From Plantactinospora soyae (GTDB lineage: Bacteria > Actinomycetota > Actinomycetes > Mycobacteriales > Micromonosporaceae): a DNA stretch of 64,000 bases. Location: NCBI RefSeq assembly GCF_014874095.1, contig NZ_JADBEB010000001.1, forward strand, positions 682,001 through 746,000, given 5' to 3'. Of this stretch, positions 43,487 through 52,612 are shown piece after piece (within the stretch, counting starts at the first letter, position 1; each line of letters starts with the position of its first letter). The position numbers and the translations under genes are program-made. The notes under the pieces are model-generated. The model ran no database searches. It was not told where the DNA came from and saw nothing but the letters and a program-made list of their open reading frames with translations.

Positions 43487-43775
43487 TCCTGGCGGCATCC
43501 GCTCGGCGCGGTTATTGAGCAGCCCCATTGGGTTCCCATTGGGTGAGGCTACCCAACAGCATCTTGCGCTGGCAGCGGATCGAGGTACCCTCCCTGGTTT
43601 TCGCCGCGCTCTACAACCTGCGTCTGGCAGACCACCCGCCACATCACGCGCTACCGACGAGACGAGGCTGACAGGCTGGGTTGACCGGAGACTGATCGCC
43701 GACTGGTCGGAGCCAACGGATGGCGATGCGCCGTTGTCGTGCGTCCATCAACCGGGTGGCCTGAAGCGGCGGCGG

Positions 43776-45071
43776 TCAAGTGTGGAGGGTGCCGGTGTGG
43801 AGGGTCGAGGCAAGGCGGGGTGACAGTTCCCGCACCGCAGTCTTGTGGTGTGCCCGTGCAAGTTCCTGAGCGAGCCGACGGAGGTCCACCCGGATGGTGG
43901 CGGAGTCCGCACGGGCGAGGGCCTCCAGGACGGGCTCCACCTCGAGACACGCCCGCTCGGTCTCCCCGGCAGCTGCCAACGCAAGCGCCCACCGAGCCGT
44001 GTAACGGGCTCTCGCACGGTGCGCGTGCACGGGGATACTGCGGATCGCGGCATCGAACAGTTCGACCGCCGCTTCCGGACGTCCGAGATCATGGAGGCAC
44101 CAAGCAGTCGCGAGGGTGACTGGATCCTCGACGGTTGACGTGCCGATGATGGGTTCGTCGTCTTCACCGCGCACGTTCAGCAGGTCGCGGGCGCGGTCGA
44201 GAGCCCTCAGACAGGCGTCGTAATCACCGGCAATGGCATGCCCCTGGGCTTCACGTTGCGCGGCCAGTCCACAGATCCTGGGATTCTGAGTCTGCTCCTG
44301 GGCCAGTTGCGCAAGTTCGACGGTGCCGGGGGCATTGTGTCGATACATCGTGATCAGCGCCTGCCGGACAAGTGCGTACGCCGCGAGGTCGTGGTATCCC
44401 GCTGCCTCTGCGAGGTCGCAAGCGTGATCTGTCCACCACATCGCCGCCCCGTCGTCGCCGGCCTCCTGGGCCATCCAGCCCGTGTACTCGGCGAAGCGTG
44501 CGGCGAGGGTGAGTATGCGAGCCCGATCGTCGGACCTCGCCTGCGGCGCCATGACGCGGAGGGCGTTGGTCTGCGCGATCAGCATGGGGATCAGTGCCGC
44601 TGGTGCGATGGTCTGTCCGAGACGGCGTGACTCCTGAAATATCGTCAGGAAGGCGGGTAAGGTTTCGCCTTCGGTGTGTCGTGGGCCGGAGGTCGGCTGC
44701 AGCCTCCACGTGTACACGGTGGCTACCCCGGTCGTCTCGGGGCCTTGCCGGTGCCGGCCACTGAACTCGCTGTGTCCGTCGGGGCTGAGACCCATCGTCC
44801 AGACGTCCGCCGTACCCGCCGGAGGCGGCGAGGGGCTCGGTGGCGACTCCGGCGCGAGCGCGGCCAGGGCTCCACGGGCGCCCAACTGCGCGTCGCACCT
44901 CCGCGCCAGATCCAGGCTCGGAACCTTCAACCCATTTTCGATCTTGCTGAGGTAGCTCTTACTGTAATGAACCAGCTGACTCAACTCCGTGAGCGACAGG
45001 CCAGCGGCGTTACGACGCTCCCGCAACGCACTTCCAAATGACGGTGTGTCCTTCTCGACGCTTCGAGGCAT
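43776..45071 (-). CDS. XRE-family regulator with TPR sensor domain
   Basis: The 431-residue protein has a clear N-terminal XRE helix-turn-helix (RRNAAGLSLTELSQLVHYSKSYLSKIENGLKVPS in part). A Pro-rich linker and a TPR-like helical domain from about 150 to 420 follow. It is divergent from the TIR operon that starts 118 bases away and may control it. Such regulators are common in actinomycetes; the trigger is unknown. Confidence 0.8.
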   Translation of the reverse strand: MPRSVEKDTPSFGSALRERRNAAGLSLTELSQLVHYSKSYLSKIENGLKVPSLDLARRCDAQLGARGALAALAPESPPSPSPPPAGTADVWTMGLSPDGHSEFSGRHRQGPETTGVATVYTWRLQPTSGPRHTEGETLPAFLTIFQESRRLGQTIAPAALIPMLIAQTNALRVMAPQARSDDRARILTLAARFAEYTGWMAQEAGDDGAAMWWTDHACDLAEAAGYHDLAAYALVRQALITMYRHNAPGTVELAQLAQEQTQNPRICGLAAQREAQGHAIAGDYDACLRALDRARDLLNVRGEDDEPIIGTSTVEDPVTLATAWCLHDLGRPEAAVELFDAAIRSIPVHAHRARARYTARWALALAAAGETERACLEVEPVLEALARADSATIRVDLRRLAQELARAHHKTAVRELSPRLASTLHTGTLHT

Positions 45072-45189
45072 TTCGTCTCCCGTTGCCTGGGACGTAACTG
45101 GCTGGGCAACAACTGTCCGCTGACCCCGTGACGCTGCATGCTTCTATTAGCGACCCGCTGAGGCGAGACTACACGAGACATTCAACTCG

Positions 45190-45615
45190 ATGGAAGAGCC
45201 GAGAGCGGGAATCGGTATCAACGATTGGATGACGATGGTGGCAAAGCTCATTGGCTTCGACTTGATACGACGTTGTGGTGCCGTCGCTCTCGGCGTCACC
45301 GCCGGCTCGGTGGCCCTATGGTGGCCTGAACTGGCATCTGCGGTCGCGTTCGGCTGGATGGCCGCAGCGGGCGTGGTCGTCGGGGTACGACCGAGGACCG
45401 GAAGTTCAGGGACACCAGACAGCGTGTCCCGTTTCCCTCTTGGCGGGCAACGGGCACCGGCTGGACTTCCCCCCTCTGCGAGCCGATCATCCATACGTAT
45501 GCCTTCGTCCGGGCAGGCCGAGCGTTGGCACATACCCAAGCGGGCGCCTGAGGGGTATATTTCCGGATGCCAATCCGGGGCCTCTGGAACAGATGCCAAT
45601 CCACCTCGGGAGTAG
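45190..45615 (+). CDS. Small membrane protein ahead of the TIR gene
   Basis: The 141-residue protein has two closely spaced hydrophobic segments, at about 29-45 and 50-66 (GAVALGVTAGSVALWW, ASAVAFGWMAAAGVVVGV). A hydrophilic Ser/Arg/Pro-rich C-terminus follows. It ends six bases before the TIR gene, so the two should be co-transcribed. No family was recognised. A role as membrane effector or anchor of the TIR system is inference only. The second ATG at 45229 is an alternative start. Confidence 0.5.
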   Translation: MEEPRAGIGINDWMTMVAKLIGFDLIRRCGAVALGVTAGSVALWWPELASAVAFGWMAAAGVVVGVRPRTGSSGTPDSVSRFPLGGQRAPAGLPPSASRSSIRMPSSGQAERWHIPKRAPEGYISGCQSGASGTDANPPRE

Positions 45616-45621
45616 AGCGCA

Positions 45622-46212
45622 ATGGCCAAGGTTTTTATCAGCTATCGGAACAGTGACGATCCATCGGCTGCCGTGCTACTGGCGCGGAGCATCGACGAGC
45701 GGCTAGGAGAGGGCGAATCCTTTTTGGACAGCAAGTCCATTCCGCTCGGAGTCGATTTCCGGCCCACACTGTGGGGTCAGCTCGCCAAATGTGTGGCGAT
45801 GGTTGTCGTCATCGGTCCCAGATGGCTGGTTCCCGACGCGGATGGCGAACGTCGCGTAGATCGCACGGACGACTTCGTACGGCAGGAAATCGAATTCGCC
45901 CTCCAAATCGGAATCCCAATCATCCCTGTGCTGGTGGGTGGCGCCGCGAAGCCCTCCGATGGCGTTCTGCCGGCGTCGCTCGCCGCGCTCGAGCACCGGC
46001 AATACCTGACTCTGCGTCATCGGAGCGCGGACCGGGACCTCGAACGCCTGCTCGACCAACTCCAGGAGCTTGTGGTGGCGAGCAACGGTCCCGGCACCGG
46101 CGCCAAGCGGTCGGACAGCCCACCTGCGGCCGGCGGCATTACCTTCAACGGCCGCGTACGCGTGGGTGGAGACATCGTCAACGGCTCCAAGTACGTGACC
46201 CGGTATGAGTGA
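45622..46212 (+). CDS. TIR-domain protein with C-terminal adaptor motif
   Basis: Residues 1-150 of this 196-residue protein form a TIR domain: KVFISYRNSDD, ESFLDSKSIPLGVDF, VVVIGPRWLV, and DDFVRQEIEFALQIGIPIIPVLV with the Glu that is catalytic in TIR NADases. A 25-residue linker leads to a C-terminal motif, VRVGGDIVNGSKYV (179-192). It matches VLIQGDLVGGDKYM (79-92) near the N-terminus of the STAND protein encoded next, whose gene overlaps this one by 8 bases. I infer an NAD+-consuming effector recruited by its STAND partner. Confidence 0.82.
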   Translation: MAKVFISYRNSDDPSAAVLLARSIDERLGEGESFLDSKSIPLGVDFRPTLWGQLAKCVAMVVVIGPRWLVPDADGERRVDRTDDFVRQEIEFALQIGIPIIPVLVGGAAKPSDGVLPASLAALEHRQYLTLRHRSADRDLERLLDQLQELVVASNGPGTGAKRSDSPPAAGGITFNGRVRVGGDIVNGSKYVTRYE

Positions 46213-48427
46213 GGGGCCGGGCCCCACCGCGGACGACCCCCGACCAGACGCGGGGGCCCCGGACCGGGAGACTGTCACCCCTGCCGGCACCGAAACCGCG
46301 GCCTCAGGGACGGACCGTAGGACCGGCGGCACGGGTGAGGTGAACGGTCGTGCGGAACCGGGCGGTACGGGAACCGCGCCGGCGACTGACCCGGGAAACG
46401 CGACCCGGCGACAACAGTGGTTGGAAGAAGCGGAGCAGGTGCTGATCCAGGGCGACCTGGTCGGCGGCGACAAATACATGATCTCCTTCGGTCGAAGCGA
46501 GACACCCGCGCAGATGCACCGTCTGTCTCCCCTGTTGCTGGAGCCGGCCCGCGTCGCATTCGCACCGCCCCAAGCCATGGGAAAGTTGCAGGCCGACTTC
46601 GAGGCCCGAAACACCTCCCTCGTGCAGGCCCCGGCCGGCCACGGCAGAACGACTCTCGCGATCAGGCTGCTGCTGGAGGCAGCCCATGACACGATCTACG
46701 TTCTGGACCCGGCCGTGGATCTTGCACAGCTCGCCGATGCGATCGAGGTGGAACGGCGGCAGCCCGACGGCCGGTTCAGGGGCGCAGGCCTCATACTCGA
46801 ACCCGAGGCCGCGATGATTGTCTCCGGGCGCCAACTGCGAAACCTGGACCACCTCCTCATGGAGGCCAAGGCTCGGCTGGTCATCATCGTCGGGCCCGAT
46901 ACCCGGCTCGCGGACGAGGAGGCGCTCGACCACCGCCTTCCAGCGTTCGATCCCCCGACGCATCGAGCCATCGTCGAAAGCCACCTGCGCTGGCGCCTCG
47001 GCTACCGGGCGGAGCAGGTGCTCGAGCAGGACGGAATGGGCCCGGCCATCGACGATCTGGTACCGCGGTTGCCGCGCAGGCGGGCAGCCACTTTCGCCGA
47101 ACTCGTCCAACGCGCCACCGAGGACGGCAAGACCAACATAACGCTCGTGCGGGACAGGATGGCGCGACGGAACGCCGACGACTTCACCATCTGGCTCGAT
47201 GGGTTCACCGACCGTGAGGACATCTGCTTCGCCATCGCACTTGCGGTACTCGACGGGTTGCCCCATGAAACGGTGACGGAAACAGGCAGACTGCTGCTGT
47301 CAAAACTAGACACCACGAAAAGCAAGCCGACAGACGTCGGTCGGGCCGGTCACCGGGACCGGCTGGACGAATTCCGCGCGTGCCTGCGGGAGGTGTATAC
47401 CCGAGGCTCCTTCGGCCGCACCGTCGTCCACGCCATCGAATATTCCGAACGGACATATCCCCGGCGCGTCATCCAGCACTTCTGGGGTCGATCCGGACTC
47501 ACCGAGGCGATCACCGCCTGGTTGCTCGAACTGGCGTCGGCCAAGGAACAGCCGGAGCGTGTCCGGATTCGCGCTGCGACAGCCCTCGGGCTTCTTTCCA
47601 TCCAAAACTTCGACTATCTGCACCACCGCATGTTCGCCCCCTGGGCCCGGGACGAGGATGACCTGCGCCGCGAGGCGGTCGCGAACGCCCTCCGGGTGCC
47701 TGCCACCACCGCCTCCACGGCGGCAAACGTAGTGCGTCTCGTCGAGGAATGGCACGGCGGAGTCCGAGGCAATACGCGGACGCGGGCTACGGCGGCCCGT
47801 GCATACGGCGTAAGCCTCGCATCGACAAACCCGACGTGGTTGATCGACCGGCTCGGCAGGCTTGCCGTCGTCGACAGGCACGAGGTCAGAACCTCTGTCG
47901 GACACAGCCTCTCCGATCTCGCTGGGCGGGCTGACTGCCGACTCGCGGGCCCGGTTCTGTCGGCTCTGTGCGGCTGGTTGCCCAACTACCGGCGCGAACC
48001 GGCAGCGCAGCGGGCATTCCTCGAAGCCGCACGGTCGCTGATCGCCGAGATGGGTGACGACGACCGCGGAGCACCGGAGTTGTGGCCAGTCCTGCTCGTC
48101 CTCGCCGACGGCGACCATCGGCTGCGGGGCAGGCTGCGTCTCCTGTGGGCAAACGCCCTACAGTCCTGGACCTTCGGTGACCAAGCCGCCGCGGCTCTCA
48201 CCGACTGGGCCGTCATGGCGGAGAAGAACCAGACGATGCGGCGGGCATTCATATATCTGGTCGGTGCCGTATATCAGCAGGACGAGCGGATGCGGCACAC
48301 CGTACGCCATCTGGTCGAACAGTGGCAGAGCCCTGATCACCTACAAGCACTGACAAGAACCGCGACCGCCGTCAAAGGCTACCTCGACCGGCTCGAGACC
48401 GACGCCACGAACATGGAGCAGACGTAA
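46205..48427 (+). CDS. STAND-like ATPase with adaptor motif and HEAT-like repeats
   Basis: The 740-residue protein starts with a 70-residue disordered region. The motif at 79-93 (VLIQGDLVGGDKYMI) is shared with the TIR protein. A P-loop domain begins near 138, with APAGHGRTT at 142-150: the Walker A lysine is Arg, so nucleotide binding or hydrolysis may be impaired. A Walker B-like strand reads ARLVIIVGPDTRL. From about 330 onward it is helical, with HEAT-like repeats. It probably senses a trigger and scaffolds the TIR effector. Its stop overlaps the ATG of the next gene (TAATG). Confidence 0.72.
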   Translation: MSEGPGPTADDPRPDAGAPDRETVTPAGTETAASGTDRRTGGTGEVNGRAEPGGTGTAPATDPGNATRRQQWLEEAEQVLIQGDLVGGDKYMISFGRSETPAQMHRLSPLLLEPARVAFAPPQAMGKLQADFEARNTSLVQAPAGHGRTTLAIRLLLEAAHDTIYVLDPAVDLAQLADAIEVERRQPDGRFRGAGLILEPEAAMIVSGRQLRNLDHLLMEAKARLVIIVGPDTRLADEEALDHRLPAFDPPTHRAIVESHLRWRLGYRAEQVLEQDGMGPAIDDLVPRLPRRRAATFAELVQRATEDGKTNITLVRDRMARRNADDFTIWLDGFTDREDICFAIALAVLDGLPHETVTETGRLLLSKLDTTKSKPTDVGRAGHRDRLDEFRACLREVYTRGSFGRTVVHAIEYSERTYPRRVIQHFWGRSGLTEAITAWLLELASAKEQPERVRIRAATALGLLSIQNFDYLHHRMFAPWARDEDDLRREAVANALRVPATTASTAANVVRLVEEWHGGVRGNTRTRATAARAYGVSLASTNPTWLIDRLGRLAVVDRHEVRTSVGHSLSDLAGRADCRLAGPVLSALCGWLPNYRREPAAQRAFLEAARSLIAEMGDDDRGAPELWPVLLVLADGDHRLRGRLRLLWANALQSWTFGDQAAAALTDWAVMAEKNQTMRRAFIYLVGAVYQQDERMRHTVRHLVEQWQSPDHLQALTRTATAVKGYLDRLETDATNMEQT

Positions 48428-49482
48428 TGGCACGTGGATTCCAGCCAATCATTCGCTCGGCACCTGTCGCCTGGCCCGGCTGGCAGCGCACCCCTGCCTC
48501 GCGACCTGGGGTAGCCGTTGTGTACTCGAACGCCGCGGGCGAGGTGACCGACTCGGATACCGTCCGCTTCAAGTGGAGGCGTCAGGCCCCGCTGTTCGCC
48601 TGGACGCGACATGAGATAGACGTGGCAGATCATCGGCGAATCGCGAAACTCGGCGGACTGGACCTGCCAACCGCAAGGCACGCGCATTATCTGGAGGCGA
48701 CACTGAGCATCGGATTCCGTGTAACGGATCCGGCCGAGGTGGTACGCCGCAATATCACCTACGGCGCCTCCGCGATCCTCAACTACGTCACGGACGCGCT
48801 GAGGGCCACGGTCCGCGAGTTCGAAATCGATGAGGCTCACCTCGCCGAGGAACGGTTCAACCACGGACACGCTGAAGGCATCGCCCTTCCTGAAGGAATC
48901 ATGATCTACCACGTGTACGCACAGCTCGCCCCCGACCTCGCCGCACGTGAATACCTGGCCGACCGCAGAGATTCGCAACGCCATAGGGAGATCGAAGCCG
49001 AGCGCCATGAGCAGGCCAAGTTGGCCGCCATGCGGGCAAACGAGATCAAGAGAATCGAACATTCCGGCGAGCTGGAAAGGCACAAGGAAGCTCTGTCGGC
49101 CCTTCGTGGACTGGATCTTGACCCCTACCAGTTACTACTCGCGCACGTGGCCGAGAATCCGCAGGACACGGAAGGGACCTTCGACCTCATCATGCAGGTT
49201 TGGAAGACTGGAATCGATCGCGACGAGGCACGCGACGTGCGGTCGTCGGAGCTGCTGACGTATCTGATCGAAAAAGGAGTGATGCAGGCTGTCGACATTG
49301 AGCGATTTAGGGACGAGCTAACCGATCGTATCCGTGAGGCGGTGTCACGCAAACGCCCTGCCCCTGCTGGTTGGACGGAACATCCCGTTCTCTCGCCGGT
49401 GAAACTAGGACCCGCGAGTACGGTGCCGCCGCCCCGGCCCGGCGCCGACGGCCCGTCGGTCAACGGAACCCGGCGTCTCTGA
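48427..49482 (+). CDS. SPFH/band 7-like protein, third gene of the TIR operon
   Basis: Residues of about 75-190 of this 351-residue protein show a band 7-like order: EATLSIGFRVTDPAEVVRRN, LNYVTDALRATVREFEID, EGIMIYHVYAQLAP. A long charged helix follows (about 190-240: RDSQRHREIEAERHEQAKLAAMRANEIKRIE in outline), as in stomatin/flotillin-like proteins. No membrane anchor is visible. The TAATG overlap shows tight coupling with the STAND gene. A role in positioning the complex at the membrane is inference. Confidence 0.5.
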   Translation: MARGFQPIIRSAPVAWPGWQRTPASRPGVAVVYSNAAGEVTDSDTVRFKWRRQAPLFAWTRHEIDVADHRRIAKLGGLDLPTARHAHYLEATLSIGFRVTDPAEVVRRNITYGASAILNYVTDALRATVREFEIDEAHLAEERFNHGHAEGIALPEGIMIYHVYAQLAPDLAAREYLADRRDSQRHREIEAERHEQAKLAAMRANEIKRIEHSGELERHKEALSALRGLDLDPYQLLLAHVAENPQDTEGTFDLIMQVWKTGIDRDEARDVRSSELLTYLIEKGVMQAVDIERFRDELTDRIREAVSRKRPAPAGWTEHPVLSPVKLGPASTVPPPRPGADGPSVNGTRRL

Positions 49483-49526
49483 GCATCTCCGGACCCGCCG
49501 ATCCTGGAGCGCTATTCAGAATGGGG

Positions 49527-49796
49527 CTATCCCCTGGTTCGGTAGATCTCCAGTCCGGTGACGGTGCGTAGGACTTCGGGGAAGTCGGTGAGGCGTCCGC
49601 GCCAGCCGGTGTCGAGGACTTTCCAGTTGACCAGGTGCGCGATCGCTGGTTCGACCGCCGCGCGGGTGCTGTTGATCGCTCGGTTGCAGGCGCCTCGCAA
49701 GTGGCCGAGTTCGGCGCCGCGGGGTTTGCGGGTGCCGGTGATCGCCGGGGGTGCCCGGACTAGGCGTCGACCCACACCAGCGGCTACGGACGCCAC
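49527..49796 (-). pseudogene. C-terminal fragment of an IS5-type transposase
   Basis: The 89-codon minus-strand frame ends with NRAINSTRAAVEPAIAHLVNWKVL, then DFPEVLRTVTGLEIYRT. This matches the C-terminal helix region of IS5-family transposases (the E of the DDE triad is in VEPAIAHL). The upstream catalytic part is missing. It separates the TIR operon from the next cassette. Confidence 0.7.
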
Positions 49797-49976
49797 CCCG
49801 CCAAGAGCTCTGCCGCCATCGCCGTTACCTCACGTACATCCGACGCGAAGGATACCCAGGTCTGTCCTGGGAGCAGGCGCGGCGGGACTTGATTCACCTG
49901 GGACACATCGACAACTTGGCGGAGCGGCTGCGAACATCAGGTGCCTGTTGTTCGGCATGCCCGATCGGAGACAATC

Positions 49977-50927
49977 TTGGTCGCACCACTCGTCATCCCG
50001 CTCGCCGCCCTGATTGCCGCCGGGGTTGGCGCAGCTGGCAAGGGCGTCACCGATCTGGTCCAGGCGAACAAGACGGCGAAGGCGGCACAGCGCGACCATG
50101 AGCTGGCAGTCAGCGCTGTTGAGGTCTGCCAGGGCCGTACGCACGAGTTTGCGGAGGACTACGGCAAGGATCAACTACGCGCACAAGCCGAGACGATCGG
50201 CCGATTCGCCGCGTGGCTTGAGAAGAACGAGCACCTTGTTGAGCGGCTCGATCGCAAGGTTGTTGCGGGTGTCGAAGTTGCGGTGCCCTCACTGCCGAAG
50301 TTGAAGTTCGACGTCGAACAGGCGCGGACGGGGCTGACCGGCGGGTTCGGAGCTCTGGGCGCGGTGGCCAGCGCACAGGGCGCCGCCCTGTGGGGTGTGT
50401 CTGCTTTCGCGTCGGCGAGCACGGGCACTGCCATCAGTGGTCTCAGCGGTGCGGCCGCCACGAACGCGACTCTCGCGTGGCTCGGGGGCGGATCGCTTGC
50501 GGCGGGCGGCGGCGGCATGGCTGCGGGTGCGATCGTTCTGAACTTGATTATGATCGCTCCTGCAGCGTTCATCACGGGTATCACTGTCGGCATCCTCGGT
50601 GCCAAGCAGAAGACCAAGGCGCGGGAGTACGCGGCAAAGCTCGCGGTGTCCATCGAGAACATGGAGACCGTGAAAGCACTGTTGAAGTGCGTCGACACGC
50701 GTATCAGTGAACTGCAGGCAGTTCTCTCCGGGTTGGTCGTCCGGGCGGAGCACGCGATCGACGAGCTTGAAGTCCTCGACTTCGATCCTGACGTTCACGG
50801 CGCGGACTTCCTCCGGGCGCTGCAACTCGTGACCGCGATCGGTGAGGTGATCGAGACACTCGTTCTCGATCCTGACACCGGTCAACTCACCGAAGTGTCA
50901 ATCAAGATTGTGGAGAAGTATTCATGA
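49977..50927 (+). CDS. Glycine-rich membrane protein
   Basis: The 316-residue protein starts with a hydrophobic segment (VAPLVIPLAALIAAGVGA), then a helical, charged stretch of about 95 residues. A 90-residue Gly/Ala/Ser-rich hydrophobic region follows (about 119-208: STGTAISGLSGAAATNATL, GGGSLAAGGGGMAAGAIVL), with a helical C-terminal part. The glycine pattern suggests glycine-zipper packing, as in pore-forming or membrane-remodelling proteins. TTG 49977 was chosen because GGAGA lies upstream and the hydrophobic segment then starts the protein; ATG 49941 is the alternative. The stop overlaps the ATG of the next gene. Function is unknown. Confidence 0.6.
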   Translation: MVAPLVIPLAALIAAGVGAAGKGVTDLVQANKTAKAAQRDHELAVSAVEVCQGRTHEFAEDYGKDQLRAQAETIGRFAAWLEKNEHLVERLDRKVVAGVEVAVPSLPKLKFDVEQARTGLTGGFGALGAVASAQGAALWGVSAFASASTGTAISGLSGAAATNATLAWLGGGSLAAGGGGMAAGAIVLNLIMIAPAAFITGITVGILGAKQKTKAREYAAKLAVSIENMETVKALLKCVDTRISELQAVLSGLVVRAEHAIDELEVLDFDPDVHGADFLRALQLVTAIGEVIETLVLDPDTGQLTEVSIKIVEKYS

Positions 50928-51358
50928 GCAAGGTTCCGAACATCACGTCTCTGGGCAAGACGGCCTTTGTCGTTGGCAAGGCGGCCCAGGCTGTCGACCT
51001 GGGCCAGGTGCTCTCTCAGATGGTCGATACCGCAGACCACTGGGTGAAGGTCATCCAGGAGGAGTCGACGCGGCGCGAAGAGATCCGTGCTTGGGAGGCA
51101 ACCGAGCGGGAACGGATCGTCGCGCAGCGCGACGTACTGCTCCGGGGGCTGGAGCTGACCCACGACGAGCGCCGCGAGAACTTCCGGCGCCTGTTCGACA
51201 ACCTTGACGTCGCGATGCGCAAGGACGATGCCACGACGGCAGCAAGCTTGCTCGACTCGATTACGGAGCTCGCCAAGTCGAGCCCCTTTAAGGACCTCGG
51301 GAACGTCGAGTTCGTCGTCAACGAGCTCAAGCAGCCTGATCGCACCTGGAGGATGTAG
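50924..51358 (+). CDS. Helical partner protein of the glycine-rich membrane protein
   Basis: The 144-residue, mostly helical protein has a charged central part (STRREEIRAWEATERERIVAQRDVLL in outline) likely to form a coiled coil. A second helical pair follows, with DDATTAASLLDSITELAKSSPF. It is coupled to the upstream gene by ATGA, so the two proteins probably act together. No family was recognised. Confidence 0.6.
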   Translation: MSKVPNITSLGKTAFVVGKAAQAVDLGQVLSQMVDTADHWVKVIQEESTRREEIRAWEATERERIVAQRDVLLRGLELTHDERRENFRRLFDNLDVAMRKDDATTAASLLDSITELAKSSPFKDLGNVEFVVNELKQPDRTWRM

Positions 51359-51976
51359 TCAGCCTGCCGGTCGCCGCTGATCTCCGACGGCGGCGGGCTC
51401 GGGATCAGCACCACGCCTGTCCTGCAGTTTATATCGCAGGCGAGGTCGGAGTGGGGCCTCAACGTCGCCACCACGATCCTCGGCGACGGGCCCGTCGCCG
51501 AGGACCTGCGGGCCGATTGCCACGGTTAGCGGGCCGATCGCTTGAAGACCTTGCCGAGCGTCTTACTCCTGCTGACCGTGCAGCATCTCGGGGCAGCGTC
51601 GTCGGCGACGGGCCTGCCGAGGCTCGGCGATTCGGAGCGGCGGTCGCCCGCAGGGCTGACGCCGTGCGCCAGCGGCGACATCGTCGGCCGACCGGGGCGG
51701 TGGCCTCTCCTGCCAGCGGCGTTCGGCGCGGCCGCGACTCCGTTAACCGTTCTCCTGTCCATCAGCCGATCAAGCCGGAAACCGCAAGGTAGGTCCGGAC
51801 CCTTCGGCTCGCTGGCATCTCGGTCCGCTTCACTGACGCGGCCGATCGCCGCTGACACCGGAACGCCCGCAGCGACCTGGTCCGCGCCGAGACCTGAAGA
51901 TAAAAGCTTCCCAGCCTCGGCGCCCGCTCGCAGTTCCGGTGACCTGCCGTTCGGCGGTGCCATGACGCGGCCTGAT
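51359..51976. other. Gap with possible gene remnants
   Basis: No intact gene was recognised in these 618 bases. Near 51384-51528 a plus frame reads ISTTPVLQFISQARSEWGLN and ends at TAG; it looks like the C-terminus of a decayed protein without a start. Several frames are open on both strands because of GC content, but none shows family features. Confidence 0.35.
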
Positions 51977-52612
51977 CTAGCCGGTGACGTCCTTGATGGC
52001 CTCGTAGAACTCGGGGTCGTTGGTTCGAGGTATCAGCGCGTTCCGGTTTCCGGACCACAGGTCTGTCCGCAACGCGAGAGTGCACGTGGTACGCCATCGT
52101 CGCCGCCCCCAACGTTGCGGCAGGACCAGCACCTCCACGGTGGCGGCGTAGGGACCGTCCTTCAGTTGGGTCTCGGGAGTGTCCCACTGGAACTCGATTA
52201 CCCTCTCGACCGACTTGCGGCCCTCGACGGCAAACGGCATGGCGTACTGCCGGTGCTTGTCCGATTCTGGGTAGACAGACCCGTGGAAGGCGATCCAGAA
52301 CATGCGTTTGGGCAGTCCCTTGTGGTCCGGGGAGTTCTCGCCGCCGGCGCCGCCGCTCAGGCGCAGCTTGATGTCGGCGACCACGAGGGAGGCGGGGGCC
52401 GGGTTGTGAAAGACCAGGGGTATGTCGAGCACGATCTTGTTATTAGTGATGGCGCCACTGAACACGTGCCCCGTCTCCACTCGCAGGCGACCGCGGCGAA
52501 CCTGCATCCACCAGAACGATGCGAGCGTGAAGATCAGCGCGGTAACGGAGATGGCCACAGGCGGAGTGATCCAGGCGTTGGTGGCTCCGAGGAGTGGAAG
52601 CGCGGCGTCCAT
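51977..52612 (-). CDS. Single-TM protein with beta-rich domain, unknown function
   Basis: The 211-residue protein has one N-terminal membrane span (about 14-36: WITPPVAISVTALIFTLASFWW). A region of alternating strands follows (IVLDIPLVFHNPAPASLVVADIKLRL, RVIEFQWDTPETQL, YAATVEVLVLP) that suggests an immunoglobulin-like beta sandwich. ATG 52612 was chosen because the upstream extension lacks protein character. It is convergent with nothing obvious and stands alone next to the CBASS genes. Confidence 0.55.
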   Translation of the reverse strand: MDAALPLLGATNAWITPPVAISVTALIFTLASFWWMQVRRGRLRVETGHVFSGAITNNKIVLDIPLVFHNPAPASLVVADIKLRLSGGAGGENSPDHKGLPKRMFWIAFHGSVYPESDKHRQYAMPFAVEGRKSVERVIEFQWDTPETQLKDGPYAATVEVLVLPQRWGRRRWRTTCTLALRTDLWSGNRNALIPRTNDPEFYEAIKDVTG

